From Streptacidiphilus carbonis (GTDB lineage: Bacteria; Actinomycetota; Actinomycetes; Streptomycetales; Streptomycetaceae), in the NCBI RefSeq assembly GCF_000787775.1, contig NZ_BBPM01000007.1:146647-203647 (forward strand): a DNA stretch of 57,001 bases, in the 5' to 3' direction. The stretch's first letter is position 1. Every line of letters starts with the position of its first letter. Under the pieces are notes generated by a model, which saw only the letters and a list, made by a program, of their open reading frames with translations, ran no database searches and was not told where the DNA came from. Below are positions 7,890-16,954 of this stretch, piece after piece. A program made the position numbers and the translations under genes.

Positions 7890-9464
7890 GTGCGGATCGG
7901 AGCACTGCTCGCGCCTGCCGCGCCGCGGTTGCGGCTGCTGGCGGGGCGGGAGGAGCTGGACCGGGTGGTCTCCGGGGTGATGACCACCGATCTGCACGAT
8001 CCCGGGCGGTACCTGCAGGGCGGGGAGCTGGTGCTCACCGGGATGCTGTGGCGCACCGGCGCCGAGGACTCGGAGCGGTTCGTCCGGGGCCTCGCCGCCG
8101 CCGGCGCGGTCGGTCTGGCGGCGGGCGAGGCCGAGGTCGGGCCGGTGCCCGAGGACCTGGTCGCGGCCTGCGAGCGGCATCGGATGCCGCTGTTCGCGGT
8201 GCCCGAGGACGTGGCCTTCGCGCAGCTCACCGAATACGTGGTGCGCCAGGTGTCGGCGGACCGGGCCGCCGACCTGTCGGCGCTGGTGGACCGGCACCGG
8301 GCGCTGGTCTCCGCCAGCGGCGGGGCCGGTCTTGACGCGGTGCTGGAGCTGCTCGGCGGCGACCTGGACCTGGACTGCTGGGTGCTCACCCCCAGCGGCC
8401 GGGTGGTCGCCGGACCACCCGAGCGGCTCAACGACGCCGAACGGGACCAACTGGCCCGGGCGCACCTGGACGGCCAGCGCCGCCGCCCCGGCCCGTCGGT
8501 CCGGGCCAGGGTCGGCAACCGGCAGTTCTCGCTGCTGCCGGTGGCCGGGGAGGGCACCGGGCTGCTGGCGCAGTGGCTGCTGGCGGTCGAGGGCGATGTC
8601 ACCGAGTGGACGCCCAAGCGGCAGCAGCTCGCCGAGAACCTGGCCAGGCTGGCCGGGGCCGAGCGGGAGCGCCGGGACGAGAGCCGCAGGCTGCGGATCC
8701 GGCTGGCCGACGAGGTGATCACGCTGCTGCAGCGGGACGCGCCGCCGGAGGAGCTCGGCCGGGCCCTGGAGGCCTCGCTGGCGATGGCGCAGAGCGCCGG
8801 TGGGAGCGCGGCCCCGGAGCACTGGGTGGTGGTCTCCGCCGAGGGCCACGGCCTGCCCGAGGGTGCCGCCAGGGCCGCCCTGGTGGAGGCGCTGACCGGC
8901 GCCGACGACCGGGCGCTGATCGGCGGCGGCGGGACCGGGGCGATCGTGCTGGTCCCCGAGCCGTCCGGCGGCGCGTCCTTGGCGGAGCGGCTGCGGGGGC
9001 TGTTGGGGCCGCTGGAGGCCGGGCTGGGCGCGGACGGACGGCTGACCCTGGGGGCCAGCGCCCCGGCCGCCTCGACCGGCGGGCTGCGCGGCGCGCTGGA
9101 GGAGGCCCGGCACGCCCGCCGGATCGCGGCCTCCCGGGTCGGCCGGATCTGCGTCAGCGGCCCGGAGGAGCTGGCCTCGCACGTGCTGCTGCTCGCCGCC
9201 GTCCCCGACGAGGTGCGGCGGGCCTTCCGCAGCAGGCTGCTGGACAAGGTCATCGGCTACGACCTGGAGCACCAGGCGGACCTGGTCCGCACCCTGGGCG
9301 CCTTCCTGCGCTACGACGGCTCCTGGACCCGCTGCGCCGCCGCGCTGCACGTGCACGTCAACACGCTGCGGTACCGGATCGGACGTATCGAGGAGCTGAC
9401 CGGGCGGGACCTGTCCAAGCTGGAGGACCGGGTGGACTTCTACCTGGCCCTGGAACTCTCCTGA
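7890..9464 (+). CDS. PucR-family transcriptional regulator
   Basis: 524-aa cytoplasmic regulator. Residues about 1-125 (MRIGALLAPAAPRLRLLAG, then VVSGVMTTDLHDPGRYLQGG) form the PucR sensory domain named after the Bacillus purine catabolism regulator; a CdaR GGDEF-like middle region follows; the C-terminal FLRYDGSWTRCAAALHVHVN followed by TLRYRIGRIEELTGRDL is the PucR C-terminal helix-turn-helix. The GTG start is chosen because GGAGG lies 7 bases before it. Its position 2.5 kb from the xanthine dehydrogenase operon makes that operon a plausible target, which is inference only. Confidence 0.92.
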   Translation: MRIGALLAPAAPRLRLLAGREELDRVVSGVMTTDLHDPGRYLQGGELVLTGMLWRTGAEDSERFVRGLAAAGAVGLAAGEAEVGPVPEDLVAACERHRMPLFAVPEDVAFAQLTEYVVRQVSADRAADLSALVDRHRALVSASGGAGLDAVLELLGGDLDLDCWVLTPSGRVVAGPPERLNDAERDQLARAHLDGQRRRPGPSVRARVGNRQFSLLPVAGEGTGLLAQWLLAVEGDVTEWTPKRQQLAENLARLAGAERERRDESRRLRIRLADEVITLLQRDAPPEELGRALEASLAMAQSAGGSAAPEHWVVVSAEGHGLPEGAARAALVEALTGADDRALIGGGGTGAIVLVPEPSGGASLAERLRGLLGPLEAGLGADGRLTLGASAPAASTGGLRGALEEARHARRIAASRVGRICVSGPEELASHVLLLAAVPDEVRRAFRSRLLDKVIGYDLEHQADLVRTLGAFLRYDGSWTRCAAALHVHVNTLRYRIGRIEELTGRDLSKLEDRVDFYLALELS

Positions 9465-9522
9465 GCTCTCCTGACCGTTCGGGACATTTCGCCTGACGCC
9501 CAGTCACCCGGGCGGGCGAACG

Positions 9523-9543
9523 CGGACGGCGGCCGACCGTCCG
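9523..9543. terminator. weak inverted repeat between pucR-like gene and sugar ABC operon
   Basis: CGGACGG-cggccga-CCGTCCG, 7-bp arms, in the 97-bp gap before the binding-protein gene. It could end the regulator transcript or sit in the leader of the ABC operon. Confidence 0.35.
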
Positions 9544-9561
9544 GCACCGCAGACTGGGGCC

Positions 9562-10569
9562 ATGCGCCGTCCCCTGCCGTTCGCCGCCGCGCTGGCCGCG
9601 GCCCTGCTGCTGTCCGGCTGCAGCAGCACCGGCGGGCTGCGCGCCGAGGAGGCCGCCCGCTCCTCGGCCGCGGCCGGGGGCGGATCCGGGGTCGGCACCC
9701 CGCGCTGGACCTTCGCCATGGTCACCCACGCCGGCAGCGGCGACTCCTTCTGGGACACCGTCCGCAAGGGCTCCGAACAGGCCGCCGCCAAGGACAACAT
9801 CACCTTCGTCTACTCCAACGACGCCAACACCGCCAACCAGGTGCAGTTGGTTCAGGCCGCCGTCGACCAGAAGGTGGACGGGCTGATCGTCACCCTGGCC
9901 AAGGGCGATGCGATGAAGGACGTGCTGGCGCGGGCCGAGGCGGCCGGGATCCCGGTGATCAGCATCAACTCGGGCGAGCAGTACGCGGCGAAGTTCGGCG
10001 CGCTCACCCATGTCGGCCAGGACGAGTCCACGGCAGGGAAGGCCGCCGGGGCCGAGCTGAGGCAGCGCGGGCGCAAGAACGTGCTGTGCGTCATCCACGA
10101 GCAGGGCAACGTCGGCCAGGAGCAGCGCTGCAACGGCGCCAAGGCGGACTTCGGCGGCCCGCTGCAGGTGCTCTACGTCAACGGCACCGACCTCCCCGAC
10201 GCCAAGGCGGCGATCGCCGCCAAGCTGCAGGCTGACCCGTCGGTGGACACCGTGCTGACGCTGAGCGCGCCGCTGGCCGCCACCGCGCTGCAGGCGGTCA
10301 CCGAGGCGGGCCGGGCGGGCGGCAGCACCGAGACCGACACCTTCGACCTCAGCAGCCAGGTGGTCGCCGGGCTGCAGGCCGGGACGGTCGGATTCGCCGT
10401 CGACCAGCAGCCCTATCTGCAGGGCTACGAGGGCGTGGACCTGCTCTGGCTCTACAAGTACAACCTCAATGTGCTGGGCGGCGGCAGCCCGGTGGCGACC
10501 GGACCGCAGATCCTCACCCGGAAGGACGCGCCCGCGCTGGCCCAGTACGTGGCCAGGGGCACCCGGTGA
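9562..10569 (+). CDS. simple-sugar ABC transporter substrate-binding lipoprotein (CUT2/RbsB-like)
   Basis: 335-aa exported lipoprotein that captures a sugar outside the membrane. The signal peptide MRRPLPFAAALAAALLLSGC ends in a lipobox LSGC with lipidated Cys20. The mature part shows the periplasmic-binding fold of the ribose/galactose family: FAMVTHAGSGDSFWDTVRKG, VDQKVDGLIVTLA, GIPVISINSG and VGFAVDQQPYLQGY. It overlaps the permease gene by GTGA and heads a three-gene transporter operon followed by a ROK kinase. The actual sugar is not evident; inositol, ribose or fructose-type substrates are all possible. Confidence 0.9.
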   Translation: MRRPLPFAAALAAALLLSGCSSTGGLRAEEAARSSAAAGGGSGVGTPRWTFAMVTHAGSGDSFWDTVRKGSEQAAAKDNITFVYSNDANTANQVQLVQAAVDQKVDGLIVTLAKGDAMKDVLARAEAAGIPVISINSGEQYAAKFGALTHVGQDESTAGKAAGAELRQRGRKNVLCVIHEQGNVGQEQRCNGAKADFGGPLQVLYVNGTDLPDAKAAIAAKLQADPSVDTVLTLSAPLAATALQAVTEAGRAGGSTETDTFDLSSQVVAGLQAGTVGFAVDQQPYLQGYEGVDLLWLYKYNLNVLGGGSPVATGPQILTRKDAPALAQYVARGTR

Positions 10570-11609
10570 CCGGCCCCGACCTGCTGGCGGCGGGGGAGGA
10601 CGAGCGGCTGGCGCCGCGCTCCGGGGTGCGCCGGCTGATGGGGCGTCCGGAGCTGGGGGCGCTGGTCGGGGCGGCGGCGGTGTTCCTCTTCTTCGCCGTC
10701 GTCACCAGCACCTTCATCACCGCCGGGGCGCTGGGCACGGTGCTCTACTCGGCCTCCACCATCGGCATCATGGCGGTGCCGGTGGCGCTGCTGATGATCG
10801 GCGGCGAGTTCGACCTGTCGGCCGGGGTGCTGGTGACCACCGCGGCGCTGGCCTCGTCCATGGTCTCGTACCAGTTCACCGCGGTGACCTGGGTCGGGGT
10901 GGCGGTCTCGCTGCTGGTCACCCTGGGCATCGGGCTGTTCAACGGCTGGGTGCTCACCCGGACCCGGCTGCCCAGCTTCATCGTCACCCTGGGCACCTTC
11001 CTGATGCTGACCGGCGCCAACCTGGGGGTGACCAAGCTGGTGGACGGCACGGTGGCGACCAAGTCCATCGCCGACATGCAGGGCTACCGCTCCTGTGCCT
11101 GGCTGTTCGCCGGCTCGTTCACCGTCGGCGGGCTGACCGTGCGGGCGACCGTGTGGTGGTGGCTGGGGCTGGTCCTGGCGGCCAGTTGGATCCTGCTGCG
11201 CACCCGGTTCGGCAACTGGATCTTCGCCGTCGGCGGGGACGCCGACGCGGCGCGCGCGGTGGGGGTGCCGGTCGGGCGGACCAGGATCGCGCTGTACCTG
11301 GGGGTGGGGCTGTGCGCCTGGATCCTGGGCCAGCACCTGCTGTTCTCCTTCGACACGGTGCAGTCGGGGGAGGGCGTCGGCAATGAGCTGATCTACATCG
11401 TCGCGGCCGTCATCGGCGGCTGCCTGATCACCGGCGGCTACGGCTCGGCGGCCGGCTCGGCGCTGGGCGCGGCGATCTTCGGGATGACCAGCAAGGGCAT
11501 CGTCTACGCCCAGTGGGACCCGGACTGGTTCAAGTTCTTCCTGGGCGCGATGCTGCTGCTGGCCACCCTGCTCAACTCCTGGGTGCGGCGCCGGGCGGAG
11601 CGCGGATGA
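10566..11609 (+). CDS. simple-sugar ABC transporter permease (CUT2, RbsC-like)
   Basis: 347-aa polytopic inner-membrane permease. Typical CUT2 features are [21 protein letters not shown] (the conserved GGxDLSVG-like loop), a central [20 protein letters not shown] and [19 protein letters not shown] near the cytoplasmic coupling loop, then [20 protein letters not shown]. The GTG start overlaps the binding-protein stop (GTGA) and the stop overlaps the ATPase ATG (ATGA), so the three genes are translationally coupled. Confidence 0.92.
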   Translation: MTGPDLLAAGEDERLAPRSGVRRLMGRPELGALVGAAAVFLFFAVVTSTFITAGALGTVLYSASTIGIMAVPVALLMIGGEFDLSAGVLVTTAALASSMVSYQFTAVTWVGVAVSLLVTLGIGLFNGWVLTRTRLPSFIVTLGTFLMLTGANLGVTKLVDGTVATKSIADMQGYRSCAWLFAGSFTVGGLTVRATVWWWLGLVLAASWILLRTRFGNWIFAVGGDADAARAVGVPVGRTRIALYLGVGLCAWILGQHLLFSFDTVQSGEGVGNELIYIVAAVIGGCLITGGYGSAAGSALGAAIFGMTSKGIVYAQWDPDWFKFFLGAMLLLATLLNSWVRRRAERG

Positions 11610-12490
11610 CCGGCCCGACGCAGGCGGACGCGGTACAGGCCGACCCGGCGCCGGCCGCCCCGCTGCTGGAGCTCACCGGGATCGGCAAGAACTACGGCCA
11701 TGTGCTGGCGCTGCGCGACGTGGACCTGGTGGTCGAGGCGGGGGCGATCAGCTGCGTGCTGGGCGACAACGGCGCCGGCAAGTCCACCCTGATCAAGGTG
11801 GTCGCCGGGCTGCACCCGCACGACGCCGGCTCGTACCGGATCTCCGGCGAGGAGGTCAGGCTCTCCTCGCCGCGGCAGGCGCTGGACCGGGGCATCGCCA
11901 CCGTCTACCAGGACCTGGCCGTGGTGCCGCTGATGCCGGTCTGGCGCAACTTCTTCCTCGGCTCGGAGCTGCAGCGCGGCCGGGGGGCGACCGCCAGGCT
12001 GGACGTCCCGGCGATGCGCGCCACCGCCCGGGAGGCGCTGCTGCGGATGGGCATCGACCTGCGCGACGTCGACCAGCCCATCGGCACCCTGTCCGGCGGC
12101 GAGCGGCAGTGCACCGCCATCGCCCGCGCCGTCCACTTCGGGGCGAAAGTGCTGGTCCTGGACGAGCCCACGGCCGCGCTGGGGGTCAAGCAGTCCGGGG
12201 TGGTGCTCAAATACGTCGCCTCCGCCCGGGATCAGGGGCTGGGCGTGGTGCTGATCACCCACAACCCGCACCATGCCCACCTCGTCGGAGACCGTTTCCT
12301 GCTGCTGAAGAGGGGCAGGACAGCAGGGAGCCACACCAGGGCGGAGATCACCCTGGAGCAGCTGACGGCCGAGATGGCCGGAGGCTCCGAACTCGCCGAA
12401 CTCAGCCATGAGCTGCGGCGCGCCGGGGTACTACGATCACTCGGGGAACGACCCCCGGACCCGCCCGGACCCCCTGGGCGGCCGGCATAG
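11606..12490 (+). CDS. sugar ABC transporter ATP-binding protein, single-domain (FrcA-like)
   Basis: 294-aa ATPase energising the preceding permease. Walker A is GDNGAGKST, the Q-loop is [14 protein letters not shown], the ABC signature is LSGGERQ, and Walker B is [11 protein letters not shown]. Only one nucleotide-binding domain is present, whereas the common CUT2 ATPases (RbsA, MglA) are fused double-domain proteins of about 500 aa; the FrcA type is the known single-domain exception. The ATG overlaps the permease stop; the longer in-frame upstream extension reads as permease sequence in another frame and was discarded. Confidence 0.92.
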   Translation: MTGPTQADAVQADPAPAAPLLELTGIGKNYGHVLALRDVDLVVEAGAISCVLGDNGAGKSTLIKVVAGLHPHDAGSYRISGEEVRLSSPRQALDRGIATVYQDLAVVPLMPVWRNFFLGSELQRGRGATARLDVPAMRATAREALLRMGIDLRDVDQPIGTLSGGERQCTAIARAVHFGAKVLVLDEPTAALGVKQSGVVLKYVASARDQGLGVVLITHNPHHAHLVGDRFLLLKRGRTAGSHTRAEITLEQLTAEMAGGSELAELSHELRRAGVLRSLGERPPDPPGPPGRPA

Positions 12491-12560
12491 AGTCGGCGGA
12501 CTCCGCGCAGTCGGCCGGAGGCGTGCCGGCAGACCCCGGTGAAGGAACGGAACCGACGAC

Positions 12561-13700
12561 GTGACGAACCCGCGCAGTCCCTACATCCGCGCCACCGGCC
12601 TCCGGGCCTCCGGCCTGGACTTCTCGGCACGGGGCGGCTCGGTGGGACGCCGCACCCCGCCGCGCCGCGACGGCGCCCCCCGGCCCGGACTGCTGCGGCT
12701 GCCCACGGTGGGCATCGACATCGGGGGCACGAAGATCGCCGCCGGGGTGGTGGACGGCGAGGGGCGGATCCTGGAGCAACTGCGCACCGAGACCCCGCAC
12801 AAGAGCAAGAGCCCCAAGGTGGTCGAGGACACCATCACCGATCTGGTGCTGGCACTCGCGGACCGTCACGATGTGCACGCGGTGGGCATCGGCGCCGCCG
12901 GATTCGTCGACTCCGACCGGTCCAGGGTGCTCTTCGCCCCGCACCTGTCCTGGCGCAACGAACCGCTGCGGGACGCCCTCAGCTCCCGGCTCCGGCTCCC
13001 GGTGGTGGTCGAGAACGACGCCAACGCCGCCGCCTGGGCCGAGTGGCGCTTCGGGGCCGGGGCCGGCACCGACCATCTGGTGATGGTGAACCTGGGCACC
13101 GGCATCGGCGGCGCCATCGTCCGCGACGGTTGGCTGGAGCGCGGGCGGTACGGCATGGCCGGGGAGTTCGGCCATATGACCGTGGTGCCGGGCGGGTTGC
13201 GCTGCCCGTGCGGCAACCGCGGCTGCTGGGAGCAGTACTCCTCCGGCAACGCCCTGGTCCGTGAGGCCAGGGAGTTGGCCGCCGCCGAGTCCCCGGTCGC
13301 CCAGCCGCTGCTGGACCGGGTCGACGGGGACGTCGGCCTGATCACCGGGCCGCTGGTCACCGAGGCGGCGCAGCAGGGCGACGCGGTGGCGGTCGAACTG
13401 CTCCAGGAGGTCGGCCACTGGCTCGGCCTGGGCATCGCCAATCTGGCCGCGGCTCTGGACCCGGGCCGCTTCGTCGTCGGCGGCGGGGTCTCGGCGGCCG
13501 GCGAGCTGCTGATCGGCCCGGCCAGGGAGGCCTTCCGGCGCAACCTCACCGGTCGCGGCTTCCGACCCGAGGCGGACATCGTGCTGGCCCGGCTGGGCAA
13601 CGAGGCCGGACTGGTCGGCGCGGCGGACCTGGCCAGGCAGGTGGCGCGGCGGTTCCGCACGGTCAAGCGAAGCAGGGTCGAGCGCCGAACCGGGAGATGA
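12561..13700 (+). CDS. ROK-family sugar kinase (glucokinase-like)
   Basis: 379-aa ATP-dependent sugar kinase of the ROK family. VGIDIGGTKIAAGVVDGEGRI is the phosphate-binding motif, VVVENDANAAAWAEWRFGAG the sugar-binding/catalytic Asp region, NLGTGIGGAIVRDG the second phosphate loop, and GEFGHMTVVPGGLRCPCGNRGCWEQYSSG the ROK signature with the zinc-binding cysteines. It resembles actinobacterial GlkA but carries about 48 additional basic N-terminal residues without a recognisable helix-turn-helix, so it is read as kinase, not regulator. It follows the sugar ABC operon by 70 bases and probably phosphorylates the imported sugar or glucose. Confidence 0.88.
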   Translation: MTNPRSPYIRATGLRASGLDFSARGGSVGRRTPPRRDGAPRPGLLRLPTVGIDIGGTKIAAGVVDGEGRILEQLRTETPHKSKSPKVVEDTITDLVLALADRHDVHAVGIGAAGFVDSDRSRVLFAPHLSWRNEPLRDALSSRLRLPVVVENDANAAAWAEWRFGAGAGTDHLVMVNLGTGIGGAIVRDGWLERGRYGMAGEFGHMTVVPGGLRCPCGNRGCWEQYSSGNALVREARELAAAESPVAQPLLDRVDGDVGLITGPLVTEAAQQGDAVAVELLQEVGHWLGLGIANLAAALDPGRFVVGGGVSAAGELLIGPAREAFRRNLTGRGFRPEADIVLARLGNEAGLVGAADLARQVARRFRTVKRSRVERRTGR

Positions 13701-13787
13701 GACGTCGCCGAGCCAGCCGGAAACCGCTACGCTCGGCGATTACGCCGGGTTACAGCGAGCACTTCCATTACGCAAAGGTGTCACCTG

Positions 13788-14429
13788 ATGGACAAGCTGG
13801 TACAGAGCACTTCGCACAACGCTTCTGACGACGCCGGAGCGCGTACGGCACTTCCTGAGTACACCGAGCGACTGGCGACCTTGGAGTCCTCCGGATTCAA
13901 GCGACTGCTGCCGACGCAGGCCCCCTACCGCTGGAATCTGCGCAGGCTCGGCCTGGGCCGGGTGCTGGACGTGGGCTGCGGCCTCGGACGCAATCTGCTG
14001 AGCTGCTCGCCGGAGAGCGTGGGAGTGGACCACAACGAGCACTCGGTGGCGGCAGCCAGGGCGCGCGGCCTCAACGCCTATGTCCCGGACGACTTCTTCG
14101 CGTCCGAGGACGGCAGGCCGGCCAGCTTCGACAGCATGCTCTGCGCCCATGTGCTGGAGCACCTGGAGCAGTCGGTCGCCGAGGAGCTGCTGGTGACCTA
14201 CCTGCCCTCGATCAAGCCAGGCGGCAAGGTCGTCCTGATCACCCCTCAGGAGGCCGGTTTCGCCAGCGATACGACGCATGTCCGCTACATCGACCTGGAC
14301 GGGCTGCGCGCCCATGTCGAGAACGCCGGACTGGAGGTCGTCCGGGGCTACTCCTTCCCGCTGCCGAGGCCTGCCGGGCGCCGTTTCAAGTACAACGAGT
14401 TCGTGATGGTGGCCTCGCTTCGTGCGTAA
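13788..14429 (+). CDS. class I SAM-dependent methyltransferase
   Basis: 213-aa soluble enzyme. Motif I is VLDVGCGLGRNLL (about residues 61-73), motif II is SVGVDHNEHSV, the motif IV region is FDSMLCAHVLEHLEQS and the post-motif is IKPGGKVVLITPQEAG. The fold is therefore a UbiG/Methyltransf_11-type Rossmann domain. The ATG has AAAGG nine bases upstream. The substrate is unknown, and no neighbouring biosynthetic gene suggests one. Confidence 0.85.
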   Translation: MDKLVQSTSHNASDDAGARTALPEYTERLATLESSGFKRLLPTQAPYRWNLRRLGLGRVLDVGCGLGRNLLSCSPESVGVDHNEHSVAAARARGLNAYVPDDFFASEDGRPASFDSMLCAHVLEHLEQSVAEELLVTYLPSIKPGGKVVLITPQEAGFASDTTHVRYIDLDGLRAHVENAGLEVVRGYSFPLPRPAGRRFKYNEFVMVASLRA

Positions 14430-14493
14430 CGGAACCGACACACCTTCCGGCAACGCGTAGGCCGCGCAGTCCTCGTTCGCGAGGATGGCGCGC

Positions 14494-16140
14494 ATGACTG
14501 ACGGGTGGCGGCCGACGGGGGCCGATACGGCGGGGCCGCGGCTGGTGGGCGGGCGCTACCGGCTGATCGAACGGCTCGGGCACGGGGGAATGGGCACGGT
14601 CTGGCGTGCCATGGACGAGCGGATGCGGCGCTATGTGGCCGTGAAGGAGCCGCTGGTCCCGGAGAGCCTGGAGGCCGCCGCACGGGACGAGTTGTTCCGG
14701 CGGATGCAACGGGAGGCGCAGGCCGCGGCCGCGATCAGCCATCCGCATGTGGTGCGGGTGCACGACATCGAGACGGTGGACGGCTGCCCCTGGCTGGTGA
14801 TGGAGCTGATCGACGGGGAGAGCCTGGCCGACCGGCTGGCCGCCGGGACCATCGGGGCGCCGGAGGCGGCCCGGATCGGCGCGCAGATCGCCGACGCCCT
14901 CGCCGCGGTGCACGCGGCCGGGGTGGTCCACCGGGACGTCAAGCCCGGGAACATCATGCTGACGCCCGGCGGACAGGCGCTGCTCACCGACTTCGGCATC
15001 GCCCGGATCGACGGGCAGGCCGATCTGACCCGCACCGGGCAGCTGGTGGGATCGCTGCCGTACCTCTCGCCGGAGCGGGCCACCGGGCGGCGCGCGGAGC
15101 CGGCGGGGGACCTGTGGGCGCTGGGGCTGGTGCTCTACGAGGCCGTCGAGGGGACGCACCCGTTCCGGCGCAGCGCGCCGGAGGCGTCGCTGTTCTCCAT
15201 CGTCCAGGACCCGCTGCCGGAGCCGCGCCGGGCCGGGCGGCTCCGGCCGGTGATCAGCCTGCTGCTGGCGAAGGAGCCGGACCGGCGGCCGGACGCGTCG
15301 ACCGCGCGCGAACTGCTGCGGACGGCGGCGGAGGAGCGGGGCGGCGCGACGGCGCAGGAGCCCGGCGCGCGGACGATGGTCCTGGGGAGCGGTGGCGGCA
15401 GCGGCAGCGGCGGCCTGCCGCGGACGCGGGTGGCTGCGGACGCGGGCGGTGCCGCGGTGCCGCCGCTGCCGTCCGCCGAGCAGCTGCCGGGGCGGCTGCG
15501 CGGTTACAGCTCCAGCTGGGGCGGCCGGTCGCTGGTGGCGGGGGCGGCCGTGGTGGCCGTCGGCGGCGGCTTCCTGGTCTCGTACCTGACCGGCTCGCTC
15601 GGCGGCGGGCCGGTGACGCCGGCGAAGAAGCCGGCCGGCTACACGTCCTACGCCCTGGACGGGGGGTCGGTCGCGGTCGCGGTGCCCGGGGACTACGCCG
15701 GCAGCCCCGGCGACACCGCCGCGACCTGGCTCAGCAAGGACGGCAACGCCAAGGTCGATCTGAGGGTGCTGGACAGCGGCGGCAGGAGCGCGCAGGAGCT
15801 GGCCGACGCCCGGGTGAAGGCGCTGCAGTCCGCCTCGACCAGCTGCGTCAGCTCCAGCACCGGGATGGCCGGCTTCTCCTGGGTCTCCCAGGAGCGTCCG
15901 GTGCTGCACCCGGGCGCGCCCAACGGCTACCAGTTCGCCTACTCCTACACCACCGCGCGCGAGGACGGCGGGAACCTCTGCCCCGGCACGGCCACCGACG
16001 ACCAGGCCATGGAGGAGTACATCGTCACGGCCAGGCACGCCTACGTGCTCACGGTGACCTTCCTGCACTTCCCCGCGAACGCCGGCGCCTACACCGCGGT
16101 CTACTCCGCCGTCTCGAACTCCCTGGCCTTCCGCGGCTGA
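14494..16140 (+). CDS. membrane-anchored Ser/Thr protein kinase (PknB-type)
   Basis: 548 aa. The kinase domain (about 18-270) shows the glycine loop LGHGGMGTVW, the ATP-anchoring Lys in VAVKEPL, catalytic VVHRDVKPGN and metal-binding DFGIARIDG. After a Ser/Gly-rich linker comes one transmembrane segment (about 346-368, SLVAGAAVVAVGGGFLVSYL) and an extracellular domain of about 180 aa with two cysteines and no PASTA repeats. GAGG lies 9 bases before the chosen ATG; an ATG three codons upstream sits directly on that SD and is less likely. The signal sensed by the outer domain is unknown. Confidence 0.93.
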   Translation: MTDGWRPTGADTAGPRLVGGRYRLIERLGHGGMGTVWRAMDERMRRYVAVKEPLVPESLEAAARDELFRRMQREAQAAAAISHPHVVRVHDIETVDGCPWLVMELIDGESLADRLAAGTIGAPEAARIGAQIADALAAVHAAGVVHRDVKPGNIMLTPGGQALLTDFGIARIDGQADLTRTGQLVGSLPYLSPERATGRRAEPAGDLWALGLVLYEAVEGTHPFRRSAPEASLFSIVQDPLPEPRRAGRLRPVISLLLAKEPDRRPDASTARELLRTAAEERGGATAQEPGARTMVLGSGGGSGSGGLPRTRVAADAGGAAVPPLPSAEQLPGRLRGYSSSWGGRSLVAGAAVVAVGGGFLVSYLTGSLGGGPVTPAKKPAGYTSYALDGGSVAVAVPGDYAGSPGDTAATWLSKDGNAKVDLRVLDSGGRSAQELADARVKALQSASTSCVSSSTGMAGFSWVSQERPVLHPGAPNGYQFAYSYTTAREDGGNLCPGTATDDQAMEEYIVTARHAYVLTVTFLHFPANAGAYTAVYSAVSNSLAFRG

Positions 16141-16223
16141 TACCCCGATTCCCGGGAAGGGTGCAGGATGGTACTGATCATGAAGTGACAGCGCCACGAC
16201 CGCGTGAACCGACGAGGAGAGCC

Positions 16224-16859
16224 ATGCGCCTCACCAAGATGACCCACTCCTGCGTCCGTCTGGAGAAGGACGGCCGGACCCTGGTGCTCGACCCCGGTGT
16301 CTACTCGGAGCCGGAGGCGCTGGACGGGGCCGACGCCGTCCTGGTCACCCATGAGCACTTCGACCACTTCGAGGAGTCCCGGCTGCGGGCCGCCGCCGAG
16401 GCGAACCCCGCGCTGGAGATCTGGACCAACGGCGACGTCGCCGGCCAACTGACCGGCCTCGGCGCGGGGCGGGTGCACCGGGTCGGCGACGGGGACGCGT
16501 TCACCGCGGCCGGGTTCGAGGTCCAGGTGCACGGCGAGTGGCACGCGCTGATCCACCCGGACATTCCGCGCGTCGGCAATGTCGGCTTCGCCGTGGACGG
16601 CAAGGTGTTCCATCCCGGGGACGCGCTGACCGTCCCCGACCGGCCCGTCCCGACGCTGCTGCTGCCGGTGCACGCGCCCTGGTCCAAGACCGGGGAGGTC
16701 GCGGACTACGCCAGGGCGGTCGGCGCGGAGCGGGCACTGGCGCTGCACGATGTGCTGTTGAGCCCGCTGGGGTTGGCGGGTGTCGAGCGGTTCATCGGCA
16801 TGCTGGCCAAGGACACCGGGTACGAGCGGTTGGCCCCCGGGCAGGGGATCGACCTCTGA
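16224..16859 (+). CDS. MBL-fold metallo-hydrolase (UlaG-like)
   Basis: 211-aa cytoplasmic hydrolase of the metallo-beta-lactamase superfamily. It starts MRLTKMTHSCVRLEKDGRTL, and the metal-binding motif is VTHEHFDHFEE; further ligand-type residues occur in EWHALIHP, VFHPGDALTVP and LPVHAPW. This resembles the widespread UlaG/YtnP-like family with no defined substrate. SD GAGGAG lies just before the ATG. It converges with the PAP2 gene across a strong hairpin. Confidence 0.88.
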   Translation: MRLTKMTHSCVRLEKDGRTLVLDPGVYSEPEALDGADAVLVTHEHFDHFEESRLRAAAEANPALEIWTNGDVAGQLTGLGAGRVHRVGDGDAFTAAGFEVQVHGEWHALIHPDIPRVGNVGFAVDGKVFHPGDALTVPDRPVPTLLLPVHAPWSKTGEVADYARAVGAERALALHDVLLSPLGLAGVERFIGMLAKDTGYERLAPGQGIDL

Positions 16860-16870
16860 GGAATCGAGCA

Positions 16871-16943
16871 GGGCCCCGCGCCCCTGTCGGGCTGCAACTG
16901 AACCTCTGTGAGCAAGTTGCACCTGCCAAGGGACGCGGGGCGC
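16871..16943. terminator. long bidirectional hairpin between convergent genes
   Basis: GCCCCGCGCCCCT (16873-16885) pairs with AGGGACGCGGGGC (16930-16942, given on the plus strand) with one mismatch. Inside is a second perfect stem TGCAACT/AGTTGCA (16893-16899 and 16915-16921). It lies between the convergent metallo-hydrolase and PAP2 genes and would serve both. Confidence 0.75.
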
Positions 16944-16954
16944 ACCGGAAAGCC

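Noticed and set aside
5876-9253. A minus-strand open frame of more than 1100 codons opposite the peptidase and PucR genes
   Set aside because: It is Ser/Ala/Pro/Arg-rich with no domain, and both plus-strand genes beneath it have complete families and correct codon bias. Long antisense frames are expected at this G+C content.
12561-13700. ROK transcriptional repressor (NagC/XylR type)
   Set aside because: The N-terminal extension has no helix-turn-helix, while all kinase motifs are intact.
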